Source: CAZIFG01 sp964539135
GTDB lineage: Bacteria > Margulisbacteria > Marinamargulisbacteria > GCA-2716485 > CAZIFG01
Direction: 5' to 3'
Assembly: GCA_964539135.1 (NCBI GenBank)
Contig: CAZIFG010000006.1
Span: forward strand, 1-64,000
DNA: 64,000 nucleotides
Positions 27,642 to 36,826 of this stretch are shown in pieces. Made by a program: the position numbers and the translations under genes. The notes under the pieces were generated by a model that worked only from the letters and a program-made list of their open reading frames with translations, was not told where the DNA came from and did no database searches. The stretch's first letter is position 1; every line of letters begins with the position of its first letter.

Positions 27642-29333
27642 TTAAGAGGGTGGGATTTGTTTGTAATTAATGATAAATTCTGCGACTTCTTTAAAAACAG
27701 GACCGGCGATGGCGGATCCCCAGATTACGGTTCTGGGCGTATCTATCGATACTAAAATGATGACTTGGGCATCTTTGGCCGGAAAAAATCCAACAAAACT
27801 GGCAATATAGGCGCCGCTTTCATAGCCATGTCCTCCTTCGGCTACTTTTTGAGCGGTTCCTGTTTTTCCTGCAATGCTATATCCGGGGATTTGAACATTT
27901 TTAGCGGTGCCTTCTCGGACTACGGTTTCCATAATTTCTGTCATTTCTGCCGCTGTTTTTTTACTGATTACTTGTCGTTTGGGTCGAATGGGTGTGCTGT
28001 GTCGGATGGTGAAGTCATCGTTCGCTAAATAGTCTACAATTCGAGGCGTCATGAGGACTCCGTGGTTGGCAATGGCACTGGTGGCGTTGATGATTTGAAG
28101 TGCTGTTACGGCAATACCTTGTCCAAAACTAATCGTGGCCACATCTACTTTTGACCAATTTTTGAATTTTCGTGCAATGCCTTTGGATTCGCCAGATAAT
28201 TGAATTTCTGTGGGTTGTCCAAATCCAAACGCTTCAACGTACTGATGTAGTTTTTTGTCTGTTAATTTCATGGCAATAAGACTGGTGCCGACGTTTAAAG
28301 ACTCTTTATAAATATCGGTGACTGTTTTTCGGCTGCTTTCACCTGCTGGACGTTCATGGGCTTCTTTGATGACGATATTATAGAGGGGGAGTTGCTCGGG
28401 GACGTCAAAAACAGTTTCAGGTGTGACGACACCTTCTTCTAAGGCGCCTGCAATGGTGATGGTTTTAAAAATAGATCCGGGTTCGTAAACATCGGTAACG
28501 GCTCTGTTTTTTCGAGATGTACTTTCATAGTTTTCCCATTCGTTGGGGTTGAAATTGGGGTAGGCGGCCATCGCTAAGATGTCTCCGTTTTTGGGGTTCA
28601 TGACAATGATTTTACCGCCTTTTGCTTTTGCATTGGCTACCCCTTTTTTTAGGGCTTTTTCTGCGGCATATTGAATGGGTGTGTCAATGGTGCTGATAAT
28701 GTGGAAACCATCATAATTGGGGATGGTTTTGCGTTGGCCTGTCAGCAGTTGGAAACCTCGAGGGTCACGTTCCAAGATAATTTTTCCTGCGGAGCCTTTT
28801 AATTTTTTGTCGAAACGGTATTCCAGACCACTCAGCCCTTGGTTGTCCACACCCACATAGCCCATAATTTGAGCCCCAACATGATTTTGTGGGTAGACTC
28901 TTTTTTCTGTTTGAACAAATCCAATGCCGCGGAGGTGTAATTTTCTTAATTTTAAGGCGGTCTCAGTGGGGACTTGTCGCTTTACCCATAAGAAATTAGA
29001 TCGGGTTTTTCGCCAATTTTTGTTCATTTCAGCTGGGTTTTCATTGAGAATTTCTGCCGTAATACGCGCTGTTTCTGTGATGTCATTCATTTCGTTTTTG
29101 ACGGCAAACACAGAAAAGGTTTTTTCTGTGATCGCCAGTGGTACTTTATTTCGATCATAAATATTACCCCGATGCGGGTGTAATAAAATAATACCCTTTA
29201 ATTGCTGTTCTGCTTTTTCTTTGAAAAATTGATATTGAATGACTTGGAGATAAAAAGCGCGTAATACTAAGATGCTCGTGAGTATAATTGTGATCAAAAT
29301 AACGGTAAAATGTCGGGATTTATTCGGGATCAT
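27642..29333 (-). CDS. ftsI: Peptidoglycan transpeptidase FtsI (class B PBP)
   Basis: 563 residues. A single N-terminal membrane helix (VILITIILTSILVLRAFYLQ) is followed by the PBP dimerisation domain (RGNIYDRNKVPLA). The transpeptidase domain has SxxK as SIFK (287-290), SLN (345-347) and KTG (489-491). It cross-links septal peptidoglycan. It follows an FtsL-like protein by three bases, which fits FtsI rather than the elongation PBP2. No C-terminal PASTA domain is present. Confidence 0.9.
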   Translation of the reverse strand: MIPNKSRHFTVILITIILTSILVLRAFYLQVIQYQFFKEKAEQQLKGIILLHPHRGNIYDRNKVPLAITEKTFSVFAVKNEMNDITETARITAEILNENPAEMNKNWRKTRSNFLWVKRQVPTETALKLRKLHLRGIGFVQTEKRVYPQNHVGAQIMGYVGVDNQGLSGLEYRFDKKLKGSAGKIILERDPRGFQLLTGQRKTIPNYDGFHIISTIDTPIQYAAEKALKKGVANAKAKGGKIIVMNPKNGDILAMAAYPNFNPNEWENYESTSRKNRAVTDVYEPGSIFKTITIAGALEEGVVTPETVFDVPEQLPLYNIVIKEAHERPAGESSRKTVTDIYKESLNVGTSLIAMKLTDKKLHQYVEAFGFGQPTEIQLSGESKGIARKFKNWSKVDVATISFGQGIAVTALQIINATSAIANHGVLMTPRIVDYLANDDFTIRHSTPIRPKRQVISKKTAAEMTEIMETVVREGTAKNVQIPGYSIAGKTGTAQKVAEGGHGYESGAYIASFVGFFPAKDAQVIILVSIDTPRTVIWGSAIAGPVFKEVAEFIINYKQIPPS

Positions 29334-29336
29334 GGG

Positions 29337-29609
29337 CTAACCTTTGATGAAAATGATGGCTTTAGGCGGAGCCATTTTTAAGGTTTCGGTTGCTTTTTGA
29401 TCTATGGTTTCCATGTTGGTTTTCCGTAAAAAGCGATGTTCCAGTTGATTGTTTTTCTCTCGCAGTTCTTTAAGGGCTAATTTTAAGCGCTGGGATTCGA
29501 TCATGAGGGCGTTTGTTTTGATGTTTACCCATAGGCTTAATATGGCAATAATGCCTATTATTGCATAGATTGTGATGTAACGACGTGTTTTTTTAGCCTC
29601 TCGATTCAT
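29337..29609 (-). CDS. ftsL: FtsL-like division protein
   Basis: 90 residues: short basic N-terminus, one membrane helix (YAIIGIIAILSLWVNIKTNAL), then a coiled coil (LKLALKELREKNNQLEHRF) and a short tail. The topology and the position directly before ftsI are those of FtsL, which scaffolds FtsQ/FtsB and activates FtsWI. Sequence conservation in this family is low, so the call rests on topology and neighbourhood. Confidence 0.75.
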   Translation of the reverse strand: MNREAKKTRRYITIYAIIGIIAILSLWVNIKTNALMIESQRLKLALKELREKNNQLEHRFLRKTNMETIDQKATETLKMAPPKAIIFIKG

Positions 29610-29693
29610 GTTGTTTATAGTACCATTTTTTTGTTAAATGCCATAAAAAAAGATCTCTTTTTTACAATGGAAAAGGATTCAATAAAATAAATG

Positions 29694-29721
29694 TTTAAAA
29701 AATATAAAATTATGGTATAAT
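29694..29721 (+). promoter_or_regulatory. Candidate promoter of the small RNA
   Basis: TATAAT (29716-29721) preceded by TG at the extended -10 position. The -35 (TTTAAA, 29694-29699) is weak. The RNA would start near 29728-29730. Confidence 0.4.
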
Positions 29722-29728
29722 TCAGTTC

Positions 29729-29855
29729 GGGGTGGGTTAGAAGTCTTCATAATCTTCTAATTCTTCGAGAAACACAAAAACAAAATAACCACAAATGTTA
29801 AATATGTCTCTTTTGACTATTTACAAAAAAAACTTCCCTCTAATCCACCCTTTTT
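29729..29855 (+). ncRNA. Candidate small structured RNA with closing stem and terminator
   Basis: In the 269-base gap between ftsL and folC, a consensus -10 is followed by GGGTGGGTTAGA (29730-29741). This arm can pair with TCTAATCCACCC (29839-29850) over 12 pairs including one G-U. Five U residues follow (29851-29855), as in a factor-independent terminator. TTAGAAG (29737-29743) can alternatively pair with CTTCTAA (29754-29760), which would break the closing stem. A TTCT/AGAA mini-hairpin sits at about 29761-29771. No open frame of note lies in it. I do not recognise it as 6S, SRP, RNase P or tmRNA. Confidence 0.4.
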
Positions 29856-29878
29856 AAATCTCTTCTTTTTAGTATAGC

Positions 29879-31114
29879 TTATTTTGATTTTTTTAACGTA
29901 TGATTTTTTTCTATTTTGTCTAGCATAGGCTTTATGTTTCCAAGAAAATAAATACTGCCTGTGATGATCAATAAGGGGGTTTTGGAGATATGTGATGGAA
30001 TGTCCTGTATCGCTAGTTTTTTGAGTTTTACGGGACTTCTTTTTTGGATTTCTTTGTAAGAAAGCCCCAATTCGTCTGAAAATTCTACGATAAAAATTTC
30101 ACTAGCCTCTTTTTTGATTTGGGCGATCATTTCTTTCGCATCTTTTTCTTTTGAGATGCCTAGAATCCATGTTGGGAGGGTATTTGGAAATTTCTTTTTT
30201 AAACTTTCGATGAGTGCCTGGATCCCATTTGGATTATGGGCACAATCAATGACGACTGTCCCTGATTCATGGTGAATTTGAGTGAATCGTCCCCAATGCC
30301 TAGCTGTTTTTAATCCGTCTAAAAATTGGGGCATGTAGGGGCTTTCTTCTCCAAAGAGATGTCGAAGACTGGTCAGTGCCATGCCGAGATTAATGCGTTG
30401 ATAATGACCTTGTAGCGTATAGGTGGGGATGGGTGCTTCTTGTTTGGCGATAAGTAGAGGCGCTTTTTTTTCAGCGGCATCTTTTTGGATCTCTTCTAAT
30501 ACTATGGGGGCTTGAGTTTCGGTTGTCACAATGGGGATATTTTGTTTGATAATGCCACATTTTTCTCTTGTGATTTGAAGCAGTGTAGATCCTAATATTT
30601 GAGTATGATCCAGTCCTATGGTTGTGATGATGCTAAGGTTGGGCGTGATTACATTTGTGGCATCTAGTCGGCCCCCCAGACCTGTTTCCAGTAAGAGATA
30701 ATCCGGTTTTTTTTCTGCAAAATAGGAGAATGCCAGGGCTGTTAGAATTTCAAATTCTGTTAGGTTGTAGTCGGGTGATAAGAGGGGCGTGATGTGGCGG
30801 ATAAAGTCGGATTTTGAGATGAGCTTATCTTTGAATGTGATGCGCTCAAGATAACTGACAAGATGGGGAGAGGTGTAGGTGCCTACGGTAAATCCGGCTT
30901 GGATTAAGGCATATTTTAAATAACTTAAGGTGGACCCTTTTCCGTTTGTTCCTGCAATATGAATGATATTTTTGCATTTTTTTTCGGGATCCCCGAGTTT
31001 TTTGAGGGTATTTTGAAAGTCTCTCAATCCATAATTGATGCCGCGACGAAATTTTTTTTCCGAGAGTTGGTTTAGAATACTTTCCAGTGACGGTGTTGTT
31101 TTTTCTCTTTCCAT
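29879..31114 (-). CDS. folC: Folylpolyglutamate synthase / dihydrofolate synthase
   Basis: A 411-residue Mur-ligase-family enzyme that adds glutamate to (dihydro)folate. The P-loop is IHIAGTNGKGSTLSYL (about 46-61), followed by GTYTSPHLVSYLERI. LLLETGLGGRLDATNVI and TTIGLDHTQILGSTL are the FolC signatures, and DCAHNPNGIQALIE marks the C-terminal domain. AAGGAAA precedes the ATG closely. Confidence 0.93.
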   Translation of the reverse strand: MEREKTTPSLESILNQLSEKKFRRGINYGLRDFQNTLKKLGDPEKKCKNIIHIAGTNGKGSTLSYLKYALIQAGFTVGTYTSPHLVSYLERITFKDKLISKSDFIRHITPLLSPDYNLTEFEILTALAFSYFAEKKPDYLLLETGLGGRLDATNVITPNLSIITTIGLDHTQILGSTLLQITREKCGIIKQNIPIVTTETQAPIVLEEIQKDAAEKKAPLLIAKQEAPIPTYTLQGHYQRINLGMALTSLRHLFGEESPYMPQFLDGLKTARHWGRFTQIHHESGTVVIDCAHNPNGIQALIESLKKKFPNTLPTWILGISKEKDAKEMIAQIKKEASEIFIVEFSDELGLSYKEIQKRSPVKLKKLAIQDIPSHISKTPLLIITGSIYFLGNIKPMLDKIEKNHTLKKSK

Positions 31115-31257
31115 TTTCCTTATTTTATCATGTTTTATTTTGTTTGAAATAGCAAATTAATTAAAAATGACCTTTTTTTATGACTCGTTTTTTCTGCTTT
31201 TAAATGGGCTGCTTCTTGCTTAAATTGAGGTGTTTGTGGTAAATCTATCCATTACTT

Positions 31258-33873
31258 ATGACAGATTTAAAATTACCGGATAAATACGATCATTTACATT
31301 CCGAACAGCGGTGGCGCGATCATTGGGAATCTTTGGGCCTTTATGCTTGGGATTCCAGTGCGTCTCGAGAGCATACTTATAGTGTGGATACCCCGCCGCC
31401 TACGGTTTCGGGTTCTTTGCATATTGGTCATGTGTTTAGTTACACTCAGACTGACTTTCAAGTTCGATTTCAACGCATGATGGGCAAGTCTATTTTTTAT
31501 CCCATGGGTTGGGATGATAACGGTCTTCCCACAGAGAGACGGGTTCAGAATACCTTTGGGATTACCTGTAATCCGGCTTTGCCGTATCATCCGGACTGGA
31601 CGCCGTCTCGGGATTCTCAAAAAAAGCGTCAGGATTATGAGGATGTTTCTCGGCAGAACTTTATTGAAGCTTGTCAGATTTTGACTCAGGAAGATGAGCG
31701 TGCCTTTGAGCAGATGTGGCGTAAATTGGCCTTGTCTGTGGATTGGTCTTTACAGTATGAAACGATTAATGATCAGTGTCGGACAGTGTCGCAACGGTCT
31801 TTTTTAGATTTAGTTTCGAAAGATCGCATTTCACATGTGGAATCGCCGACGATGTGGGATGTTGATTTTCAAACGGCTGTTGCTCAGGCTGAATTGGAGG
31901 ACAGAGAAAAACCAGGGGCTTACCATACGATAGAATTTTCGGTGGAATCTGGTGGGACTTTTACCATTGTGACCACAAGACCGGAACTTTTACCGGCTTG
32001 TATTGCGGTTGTCGCCCATCCAGATGATGTTCGCTATCAAGGTCTTTTTGGGCAGTATGCGATTACGCCTCTTTTTCATGCCCGTGTTCCTATTTTACCT
32101 GCTGCGCATGCCAATCCTGAAAAGGGAACGGGGATTTTGATGGTATGTACCTTTGGGGATGCCATGGATGTGGAGTTTTGGAAGCAATCGGGATTGCCTT
32201 TGAAGCCTGTTTTGGGCCGAAATGGGCGTTTTTTGCCTGTTGTTTTTGGTGAGGCGCCATTTGAGTCTCTTTTGCCGTCTCAAGCGCAAAAACAATATGA
32301 TGATTTGGTGGGGCTTCGTGTGAAGGAGGTTCAAAAACGGATTGTGGCGCTTTTATCTGAGCCTGGATCTTCTTTGATTCATGAAGGTGCGGCTTTGGTG
32401 AAGGAGCCGGAAGCCATTACGCATGCGGTTAAATTTTATGAAAAAGGGGATAGCCCCATTGAATTTATTACCACGAGGCAGTGGTTTATTAAAATTTTAG
32501 ATCAAAAAGAGGCCTTGTTGGCACAGGGGGCTAAAATTCGCTGGCAGCCTTCTTTTATGAAATCCCGTTATGACCATTGGGTTTCTGGGCTTAATCAGGA
32601 GTGGTGTATTAGTCGGCAGCGTTTTTTTGGGGTTCCGTTTCCAGTTTGGTATCCTGTTTTGGAGTCTGGAGAGATTCAGTATTCTGCACCTATTTATGCC
32701 GAACTTTCGGATTTGCCTGTGGATCCGCTTTCTCAGGCCCCTAAAGGGTATTCGGAATCTCAACGTGGGGTTCCAGGGGGCTTTGTGGGCGATCCGGATG
32801 TGATGGATACTTGGGCGACGTCTTCTTTGACGCCTCAAATTGCCAGTGGTTGGGGTTCTGATCCTGAACGGCATCAAAAGGTGTTTCCGATGGATGTTCG
32901 GCCTCAATCGCATGAGATTATTCGAACTTGGGCCTTTTATACTATTGCTAAAGCGTGGATGCATGAAGGGACTATTCCGTGGAAGCATGTGGCGATTAGT
33001 GGTTGGATTTTAGATCCCGATCGTAAAAAAATGAGCAAATCTAAGGGGAATACGGTGACGCCAGAGACGTTATTGGATACCTATTCTTCAGATGCCGTTC
33101 GCTATTGGGCGGCAAAAGCCAAGCTGGGTGTGGATACGGCTTTTGATGAAAATTTATTTCAAATTGGTAAAAAGCTGGTGACCAAGATTTTTAATGCGTC
33201 TAAGTTTGTGTTGATGCAAATTCAAGATTATCCAGATTTGTCTATTCGGGATGTTGTTTTGCCGTTGGATGTGGCGCATTTAAGAACCTTAGAAGGGGTT
33301 GTTGTTTCTGCAACAGAGGCTTTTAAAAATAATGAATATTCCGTGGCTTTAGAGCTTTCAGAAGCGGCGTTTTGGCAGTTTTGTGATCATTATATTGAAC
33401 TTGTGAAGGTGAGGGCTTATCGGGATGAGGATGTCTCCAATCGTCGTTCTGCGCTTGCCAGTTTAGAGCTTTCTTTGTCTCTTTTCTTGCGGCTTTTAGC
33501 CCCGTTTGTGCCGTATATGACGGAAGAGATTTGGTCGTATCGGTTTGCGGCGGTTTCGCCTTCTGTGCATGGGTCGTCTTGGCCAGCGGCTTCTGAATTT
33601 GAGTCTTTGCCAGAATTGGCAGATGCGGTTGGGCTTATGGGCATTGCGATAGAAGTGCTTTCTATCATTCGTGGGGCGAAAACACAGGGCCAAGTGAGTA
33701 TGAAACATCCTGTTTCTCTTGTCGAACTTAAGGGGTCCAAACTTCAGTTGGGGGCTTTAAAGGCAGCTGAAAGTGATTTGTGTTTGGCTGGATCTGTGGC
33801 TGAGATTTCTTATACAGAATCTGAGGATTTTTCGGTGGTTGTGACTTTGGGTGCGGCGGTAGATTCTAAGTAA
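31258..33873 (+). CDS. valS: Valyl-tRNA synthetase, compact archaeal/rickettsial-like form
   Basis: An 871-residue class I synthetase. SLHIGHVF (HIGH at 55-58) and KMSKSKGNTVTP (about 590) are the ATP-binding motifs. The stretch PMGWDDNGLPTERRVQN and the CP1 editing insert resemble the ValRS genre I know from archaea, Rickettsia and some actinobacteria rather than the longer E. coli type with a C-terminal coiled coil. No Shine-Dalgarno precedes the ATG. Charging valine and editing threonine are the expected activities. Confidence 0.92.
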   Translation: MTDLKLPDKYDHLHSEQRWRDHWESLGLYAWDSSASREHTYSVDTPPPTVSGSLHIGHVFSYTQTDFQVRFQRMMGKSIFYPMGWDDNGLPTERRVQNTFGITCNPALPYHPDWTPSRDSQKKRQDYEDVSRQNFIEACQILTQEDERAFEQMWRKLALSVDWSLQYETINDQCRTVSQRSFLDLVSKDRISHVESPTMWDVDFQTAVAQAELEDREKPGAYHTIEFSVESGGTFTIVTTRPELLPACIAVVAHPDDVRYQGLFGQYAITPLFHARVPILPAAHANPEKGTGILMVCTFGDAMDVEFWKQSGLPLKPVLGRNGRFLPVVFGEAPFESLLPSQAQKQYDDLVGLRVKEVQKRIVALLSEPGSSLIHEGAALVKEPEAITHAVKFYEKGDSPIEFITTRQWFIKILDQKEALLAQGAKIRWQPSFMKSRYDHWVSGLNQEWCISRQRFFGVPFPVWYPVLESGEIQYSAPIYAELSDLPVDPLSQAPKGYSESQRGVPGGFVGDPDVMDTWATSSLTPQIASGWGSDPERHQKVFPMDVRPQSHEIIRTWAFYTIAKAWMHEGTIPWKHVAISGWILDPDRKKMSKSKGNTVTPETLLDTYSSDAVRYWAAKAKLGVDTAFDENLFQIGKKLVTKIFNASKFVLMQIQDYPDLSIRDVVLPLDVAHLRTLEGVVVSATEAFKNNEYSVALELSEAAFWQFCDHYIELVKVRAYRDEDVSNRRSALASLELSLSLFLRLLAPFVPYMTEEIWSYRFAAVSPSVHGSSWPAASEFESLPELADAVGLMGIAIEVLSIIRGAKTQGQVSMKHPVSLVELKGSKLQLGALKAAESDLCLAGSVAEISYTESEDFSVVVTLGAAVDSK

Positions 33874-33909
33874 TTCAATTGTTTTTCAAACAGGGATTGT
33901 CGCTTCTTC

Positions 33910-33941
33910 AAAAATCGAGCTGCTTCGCGATCTCGATTTTT
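33910..33941. terminator. Bidirectional terminator between valS and a membrane protein gene
   Basis: AAAAATCGAG (33910-33919) and CTCGATTTTT (33932-33941) form a 10-pair stem with a 12-base loop. The A/T ends supply a U-tract in either direction. It lies between convergent genes. Confidence 0.6.
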
Positions 33942-34039
33942 GCTCACGCATTCGCCGACTCTAACCTTTTTGAATTCCTTCGGATATTAAATGAGGCTTA
34001 GTGAGTATTCGGGGATTTTTTGGGGGAGGCGGAGGAATG

Positions 34040-34513
34040 TTATTGATGTGGGGGGTAATCTTGGGTTGCCGGTTCTTCCTCAATTAAACTTTCTAATAGT
34101 ATTTTTAGCATTCGGTTTTGTTTGAATACCGTCAACACTACCACCAAGGCCAATAAGGCCATGGCTGTTTGGAGCATTTTGGTGTTGTGGAAAATTATGA
34201 GTGTGAATACAGCGTAAATAAACAATAAGGTAATGTCGGCCGTATAAAGTTTATAACTGATATCCAACTCCAATTTTTGAGCGTCTATTGGGGTGATTTT
34301 TATCACGAGATAGGGCGAATCTAAGGCCAGAGAGGGGTGGGGATGGATTTCGATTTCGTTCTCTTTTTTGATGTGATAAAAAGAGTGCTTGAAAACGCCC
34401 TTTGTGCTGCGGTCAAGAAGTCGCTTTTCTAATGTTTTTTTTGCGGTTTTATCCGTTTTTTCTTCAATTCTGTTTTCAAAAGCTTCTTTTGAAAGCGATA
34501 GTGTCAGTTTCAT
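34040..34513 (-). CDS. Hypothetical membrane protein
   Basis: 157 residues. The N-terminal 90 residues are hydrophilic, basic and beta-rich. Two adjacent membrane helices follow ([15 protein letters not shown] and [18 protein letters not shown]), then a short acidic tail. I do not recognise the family. The start overlaps the transaldolase stop by four bases, so the two are translationally coupled, but no functional link is obvious. Confidence 0.7.
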   Translation of the reverse strand: MKLTLSLSKEAFENRIEEKTDKTAKKTLEKRLLDRSTKGVFKHSFYHIKKENEIEIHPHPSLALDSPYLVIKITPIDAQKLELDISYKLYTADITLLFIYAVFTLIIFHNTKMLQTAMALLALVVVLTVFKQNRMLKILLESLIEEEPATQDYPPHQ

Positions 34514-35157
34514 CCGTTTTGAAAGGCTTTTGCATCCTCTAAAAAAGTTTTAATGCCACTTTCTGTCAGAGGATGCTTGAAGAGTTGGACTAAAGTAGAA
34601 TATGGAATGGTGGCCACGTCTGCGCCAATTTGGGCCGCATCTAGGACATGAACGGGATTTCGTACGCTTGCTGCTAAGATTTGAGTTTCAAACCCGTAAT
34701 TGTCAAAAATCGTGCGGATTTGTGAAATCAAGTCCATACCATACTGACTGATATCGTCTAAACGCCCCACAAAAGGACTGACATAGGTCGCGCCTGCTTT
34801 GGCGGCAATGAGGGCCTGGTTGGCTGAAAAAATAAGCGTTACATTTGTTTTAACGCCTCGTTTAGAGAGTTCTTTTACCGCTTTCATGCCTTCTGGCGTC
34901 ATTACCACTTTGATGACGATGTTTTTGCCCCAGGTGATGTACTCTTCGGCTTCTTTTAACATGCCTTCTGCGGTTTCACTCAGGGTTTCAACGGAAATAG
35001 GCCCGTCTATCAAGGCACTGATTTCTTGAATGGTTTTTTTGTGGTCTTTTCCTGCTTTTTTAATGAGGCTGGGATTGGTTGTGACACCATCTACAAGACC
35101 CATTTCATTGGCGATTGCGATGTCTTTTAATTCGGCACTGTCTATAAAAAATTTCAT
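34510..35157 (-). CDS. tal: Transaldolase, short TalB/FSA subfamily
   Basis: 215 residues, the length of the fructose-6-phosphate aldolase-like transaldolases. The start [13 protein letters not shown], the loop [13 protein letters not shown], the Schiff-base Lys in [12 protein letters not shown] and [32 protein letters not shown] are typical. It links the non-oxidative pentose phosphate branch to glycolysis. It overlaps the pilin-like gene by four bases. Confidence 0.92.
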   Translation of the reverse strand: MKFFIDSAELKDIAIANEMGLVDGVTTNPSLIKKAGKDHKKTIQEISALIDGPISVETLSETAEGMLKEAEEYITWGKNIVIKVVMTPEGMKAVKELSKRGVKTNVTLIFSANQALIAAKAGATYVSPFVGRLDDISQYGMDLISQIRTIFDNYGFETQILAASVRNPVHVLDAAQIGADVATIPYSTLVQLFKHPLTESGIKTFLEDAKAFQNG

Positions 35158-35507
35158 TTTTGGATCTCCTTGGGAGCGGTTTTTAGAAGTTGGACAACAC
35201 CTTTACTTCGGTAATATTGCCATTTCGCATTTTTAAGTGGAGGCAGCTCCATTTCTGGAAGCATGACCACAAAATCAACATCATCTAAACTGGGGGGGTA
35301 CCCCTGATATTTTTGCTTATAAGCCTGTAGCGTGTTTCGAACAATTTGAAGCGATTGCTCGTTTTTTTGAGCTAAAGTTCTGGGAATCGTTTCCCTTTCT
35401 GTTTGTTTGAATTTTGGCCCTACAATATAAACAAGTGCCCCAATGACGGCGAGTAGGAGTAAAAATTCAATTAAGGTAAATCCATTACTCTTCGTCATTT
35501 TGCTCAT
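35154..35507 (-). CDS. Type IV pilin-like / pseudopilin protein
   Basis: 117 residues from the ATG at 35507, preceded by AAGG and overlapping the lpxA end by 23 bases; a further upstream start is open but lies deep in lpx[22 protein letters not shown] is a class III prepilin leader: Gly-Phe cleavage site, Glu at +5, long hydrophobic helix. The rest is a short globular domain with a coiled region ([24 protein letters not shown]). It would be cleaved by a prepilin peptidase and assembled by a GspE/PilB-type ATPase, such as the one at 12.2 kb. Confidence 0.8.
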   Translation of the reverse strand: MSKMTKSNGFTLIEFLLLLAVIGALVYIVGPKFKQTERETIPRTLAQKNEQSLQIVRNTLQAYKQKYQGYPPSLDDVDFVVMLPEMELPPLKNAKWQYYRSKGVVQLLKTAPKEIQK

Positions 35508-36738
35508 GTCGAATGCCTTTTTTGAGTAGCCCTCGACTTGTCTCTGTGATGATAAATTGAAGCAAATGATTGGCTTCGGGCGTGGTGCAGTGATGGCTTT
35601 TAAGGGTTTCAATCGCTTGTGTTGTGTTTTGATCGGATCTATATAATTCTTTGTGGATGGCTTTGACTTCTAAAATGGTTTCTTTAGAGAGACCGCCACG
35701 TTTCATGCCCACTAAATTAAGCCCCCGAATGCCAGCAGGATTGCCTTCGCACAACATAAATGGGGGGACATCTTGAGGTAATCTTGTATATGCTCCAACC
35801 ATGGCGCCTCTTCCAATCCGGACAAATTGATGTACGCCTGTCATGCCTCCAATTACGGCGCGATCCTCAACGTGTGTGTGTCCACCTAGATTGGTCATAT
35901 TCGCAATGATGATATTGTTTCCAAGGACACAGTTGTGTGCAATATGGACGTTTGTGAGGAAAATATTGTCGTGACCAATTTGCGTGATGGTGTCTTTTCC
36001 AGTCGCACGATTGATTGTGACGTATTCTCGGATGATGTTTCTATCCCCAATCACAACCCAGGATTTTTCACCCTTATACTTAATATCTTGAGCTGAAGAT
36101 CCAATTACACACCCAAAATGGACATGGCAATTTTTTCCAATTTGAGTCCATTTTTCAATGAAACAATGGCCTTCTACGATAGTGTCATCGCCAATGATAA
36201 CGTGCTCCCCAATAATAGAATTAGGGCCTATTTTTACGTTTTTACCTAAAATAGCTGTGCGATGCACGGTGGCTGTGCCATGAATTTGAGGTTTGGTTTG
36301 CTCATGCGCTAAGGTAAAGGTGAAAATGCCCTCGCAGACAATTCGGCCTTCTACTAAGGCACGGCCTTCCATTTTAATGAAATTACTTCGTGTTTTGAGA
36401 ATGTGCATTTCTAATCGCAGTCGATCTCCAGGCACTACCGGCACTCTAAATTTTACTTTATCCATAGAGGCAAAATAGGCATAACGACCGGCAAATTCAG
36501 GATCTTTCAAGAGGATGGCACCCCCAGTTTGAGCTAAGGCTTCCAAAATGAGAACGCCTGGCATGATGGGGTTGTCTGGAAAATGACCTTGAAAAAAGGG
36601 CTCGTTAATCGTGACATTTTTGAGTCCGATGGCATGGGAGCCTTCTTGAAAGTCTGTGATTTTATCGATGAGTAAAAAAGGGTATCGGTGAGGTAAAACC
36701 TGTTTGATATCTACAATATTCAATTCTTTTTGACTCAT
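35485..36738 (-). CDS. fabZ-lpxA: FabZ-LpxA fusion: 3-hydroxyacyl-ACP dehydratase / UDP-GlcNAc acyltransferase
   Basis: 417 residues from ATG 36738 (GAGGG five bases upstream); 19 more codons are open above. Residues 1-145 are FabZ: VLPHRYPFLLIDKI and GHFPDNPIMPGVLILEALAQ with His52 and Glu66. From about 150 the left-handed beta-helix of LpxA follows (hexapeptide repeats IHGTATVHRTAILG, VKIGPNSIIG), with the catalytic His in NVHIAHNCVLGNN and the C-terminal helical domain. FabZ makes the enoyl-ACP of fatty acid synthesis and LpxA starts lipid A synthesis, both using 3-hydroxyacyl-ACP. A single frame spans both with no stop; I know LpxC-FabZ fusions (Bacteroidetes) but this pairing is less familiar. 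Confidence 0.92.
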   Translation of the reverse strand: MSQKELNIVDIKQVLPHRYPFLLIDKITDFQEGSHAIGLKNVTINEPFFQGHFPDNPIMPGVLILEALAQTGGAILLKDPEFAGRYAYFASMDKVKFRVPVVPGDRLRLEMHILKTRSNFIKMEGRALVEGRIVCEGIFTFTLAHEQTKPQIHGTATVHRTAILGKNVKIGPNSIIGEHVIIGDDTIVEGHCFIEKWTQIGKNCHVHFGCVIGSSAQDIKYKGEKSWVVIGDRNIIREYVTINRATGKDTITQIGHDNIFLTNVHIAHNCVLGNNIIIANMTNLGGHTHVEDRAVIGGMTGVHQFVRIGRGAMVGAYTRLPQDVPPFMLCEGNPAGIRGLNLVGMKRGGLSKETILEVKAIHKELYRSDQNTTQAIETLKSHHCTTPEANHLLQFIITETSRGLLKKGIRHEQNDEE

Positions 36739-36826
36739 AGTACCCTCATTCTCCTGTATATTTGTGGTTTTTGCAACCTTGTCTTTGCTTTTCATATAGG
36801 TGAATTTCGTGTACTCTGGAGTCCTA

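Noticed and set aside
32497..32988. 163-codon minus-strand open frame inside valS
   Set aside because: Antisense shadow; Arg/Pro/Asn-rich composition is typical of reverse-frame translation.
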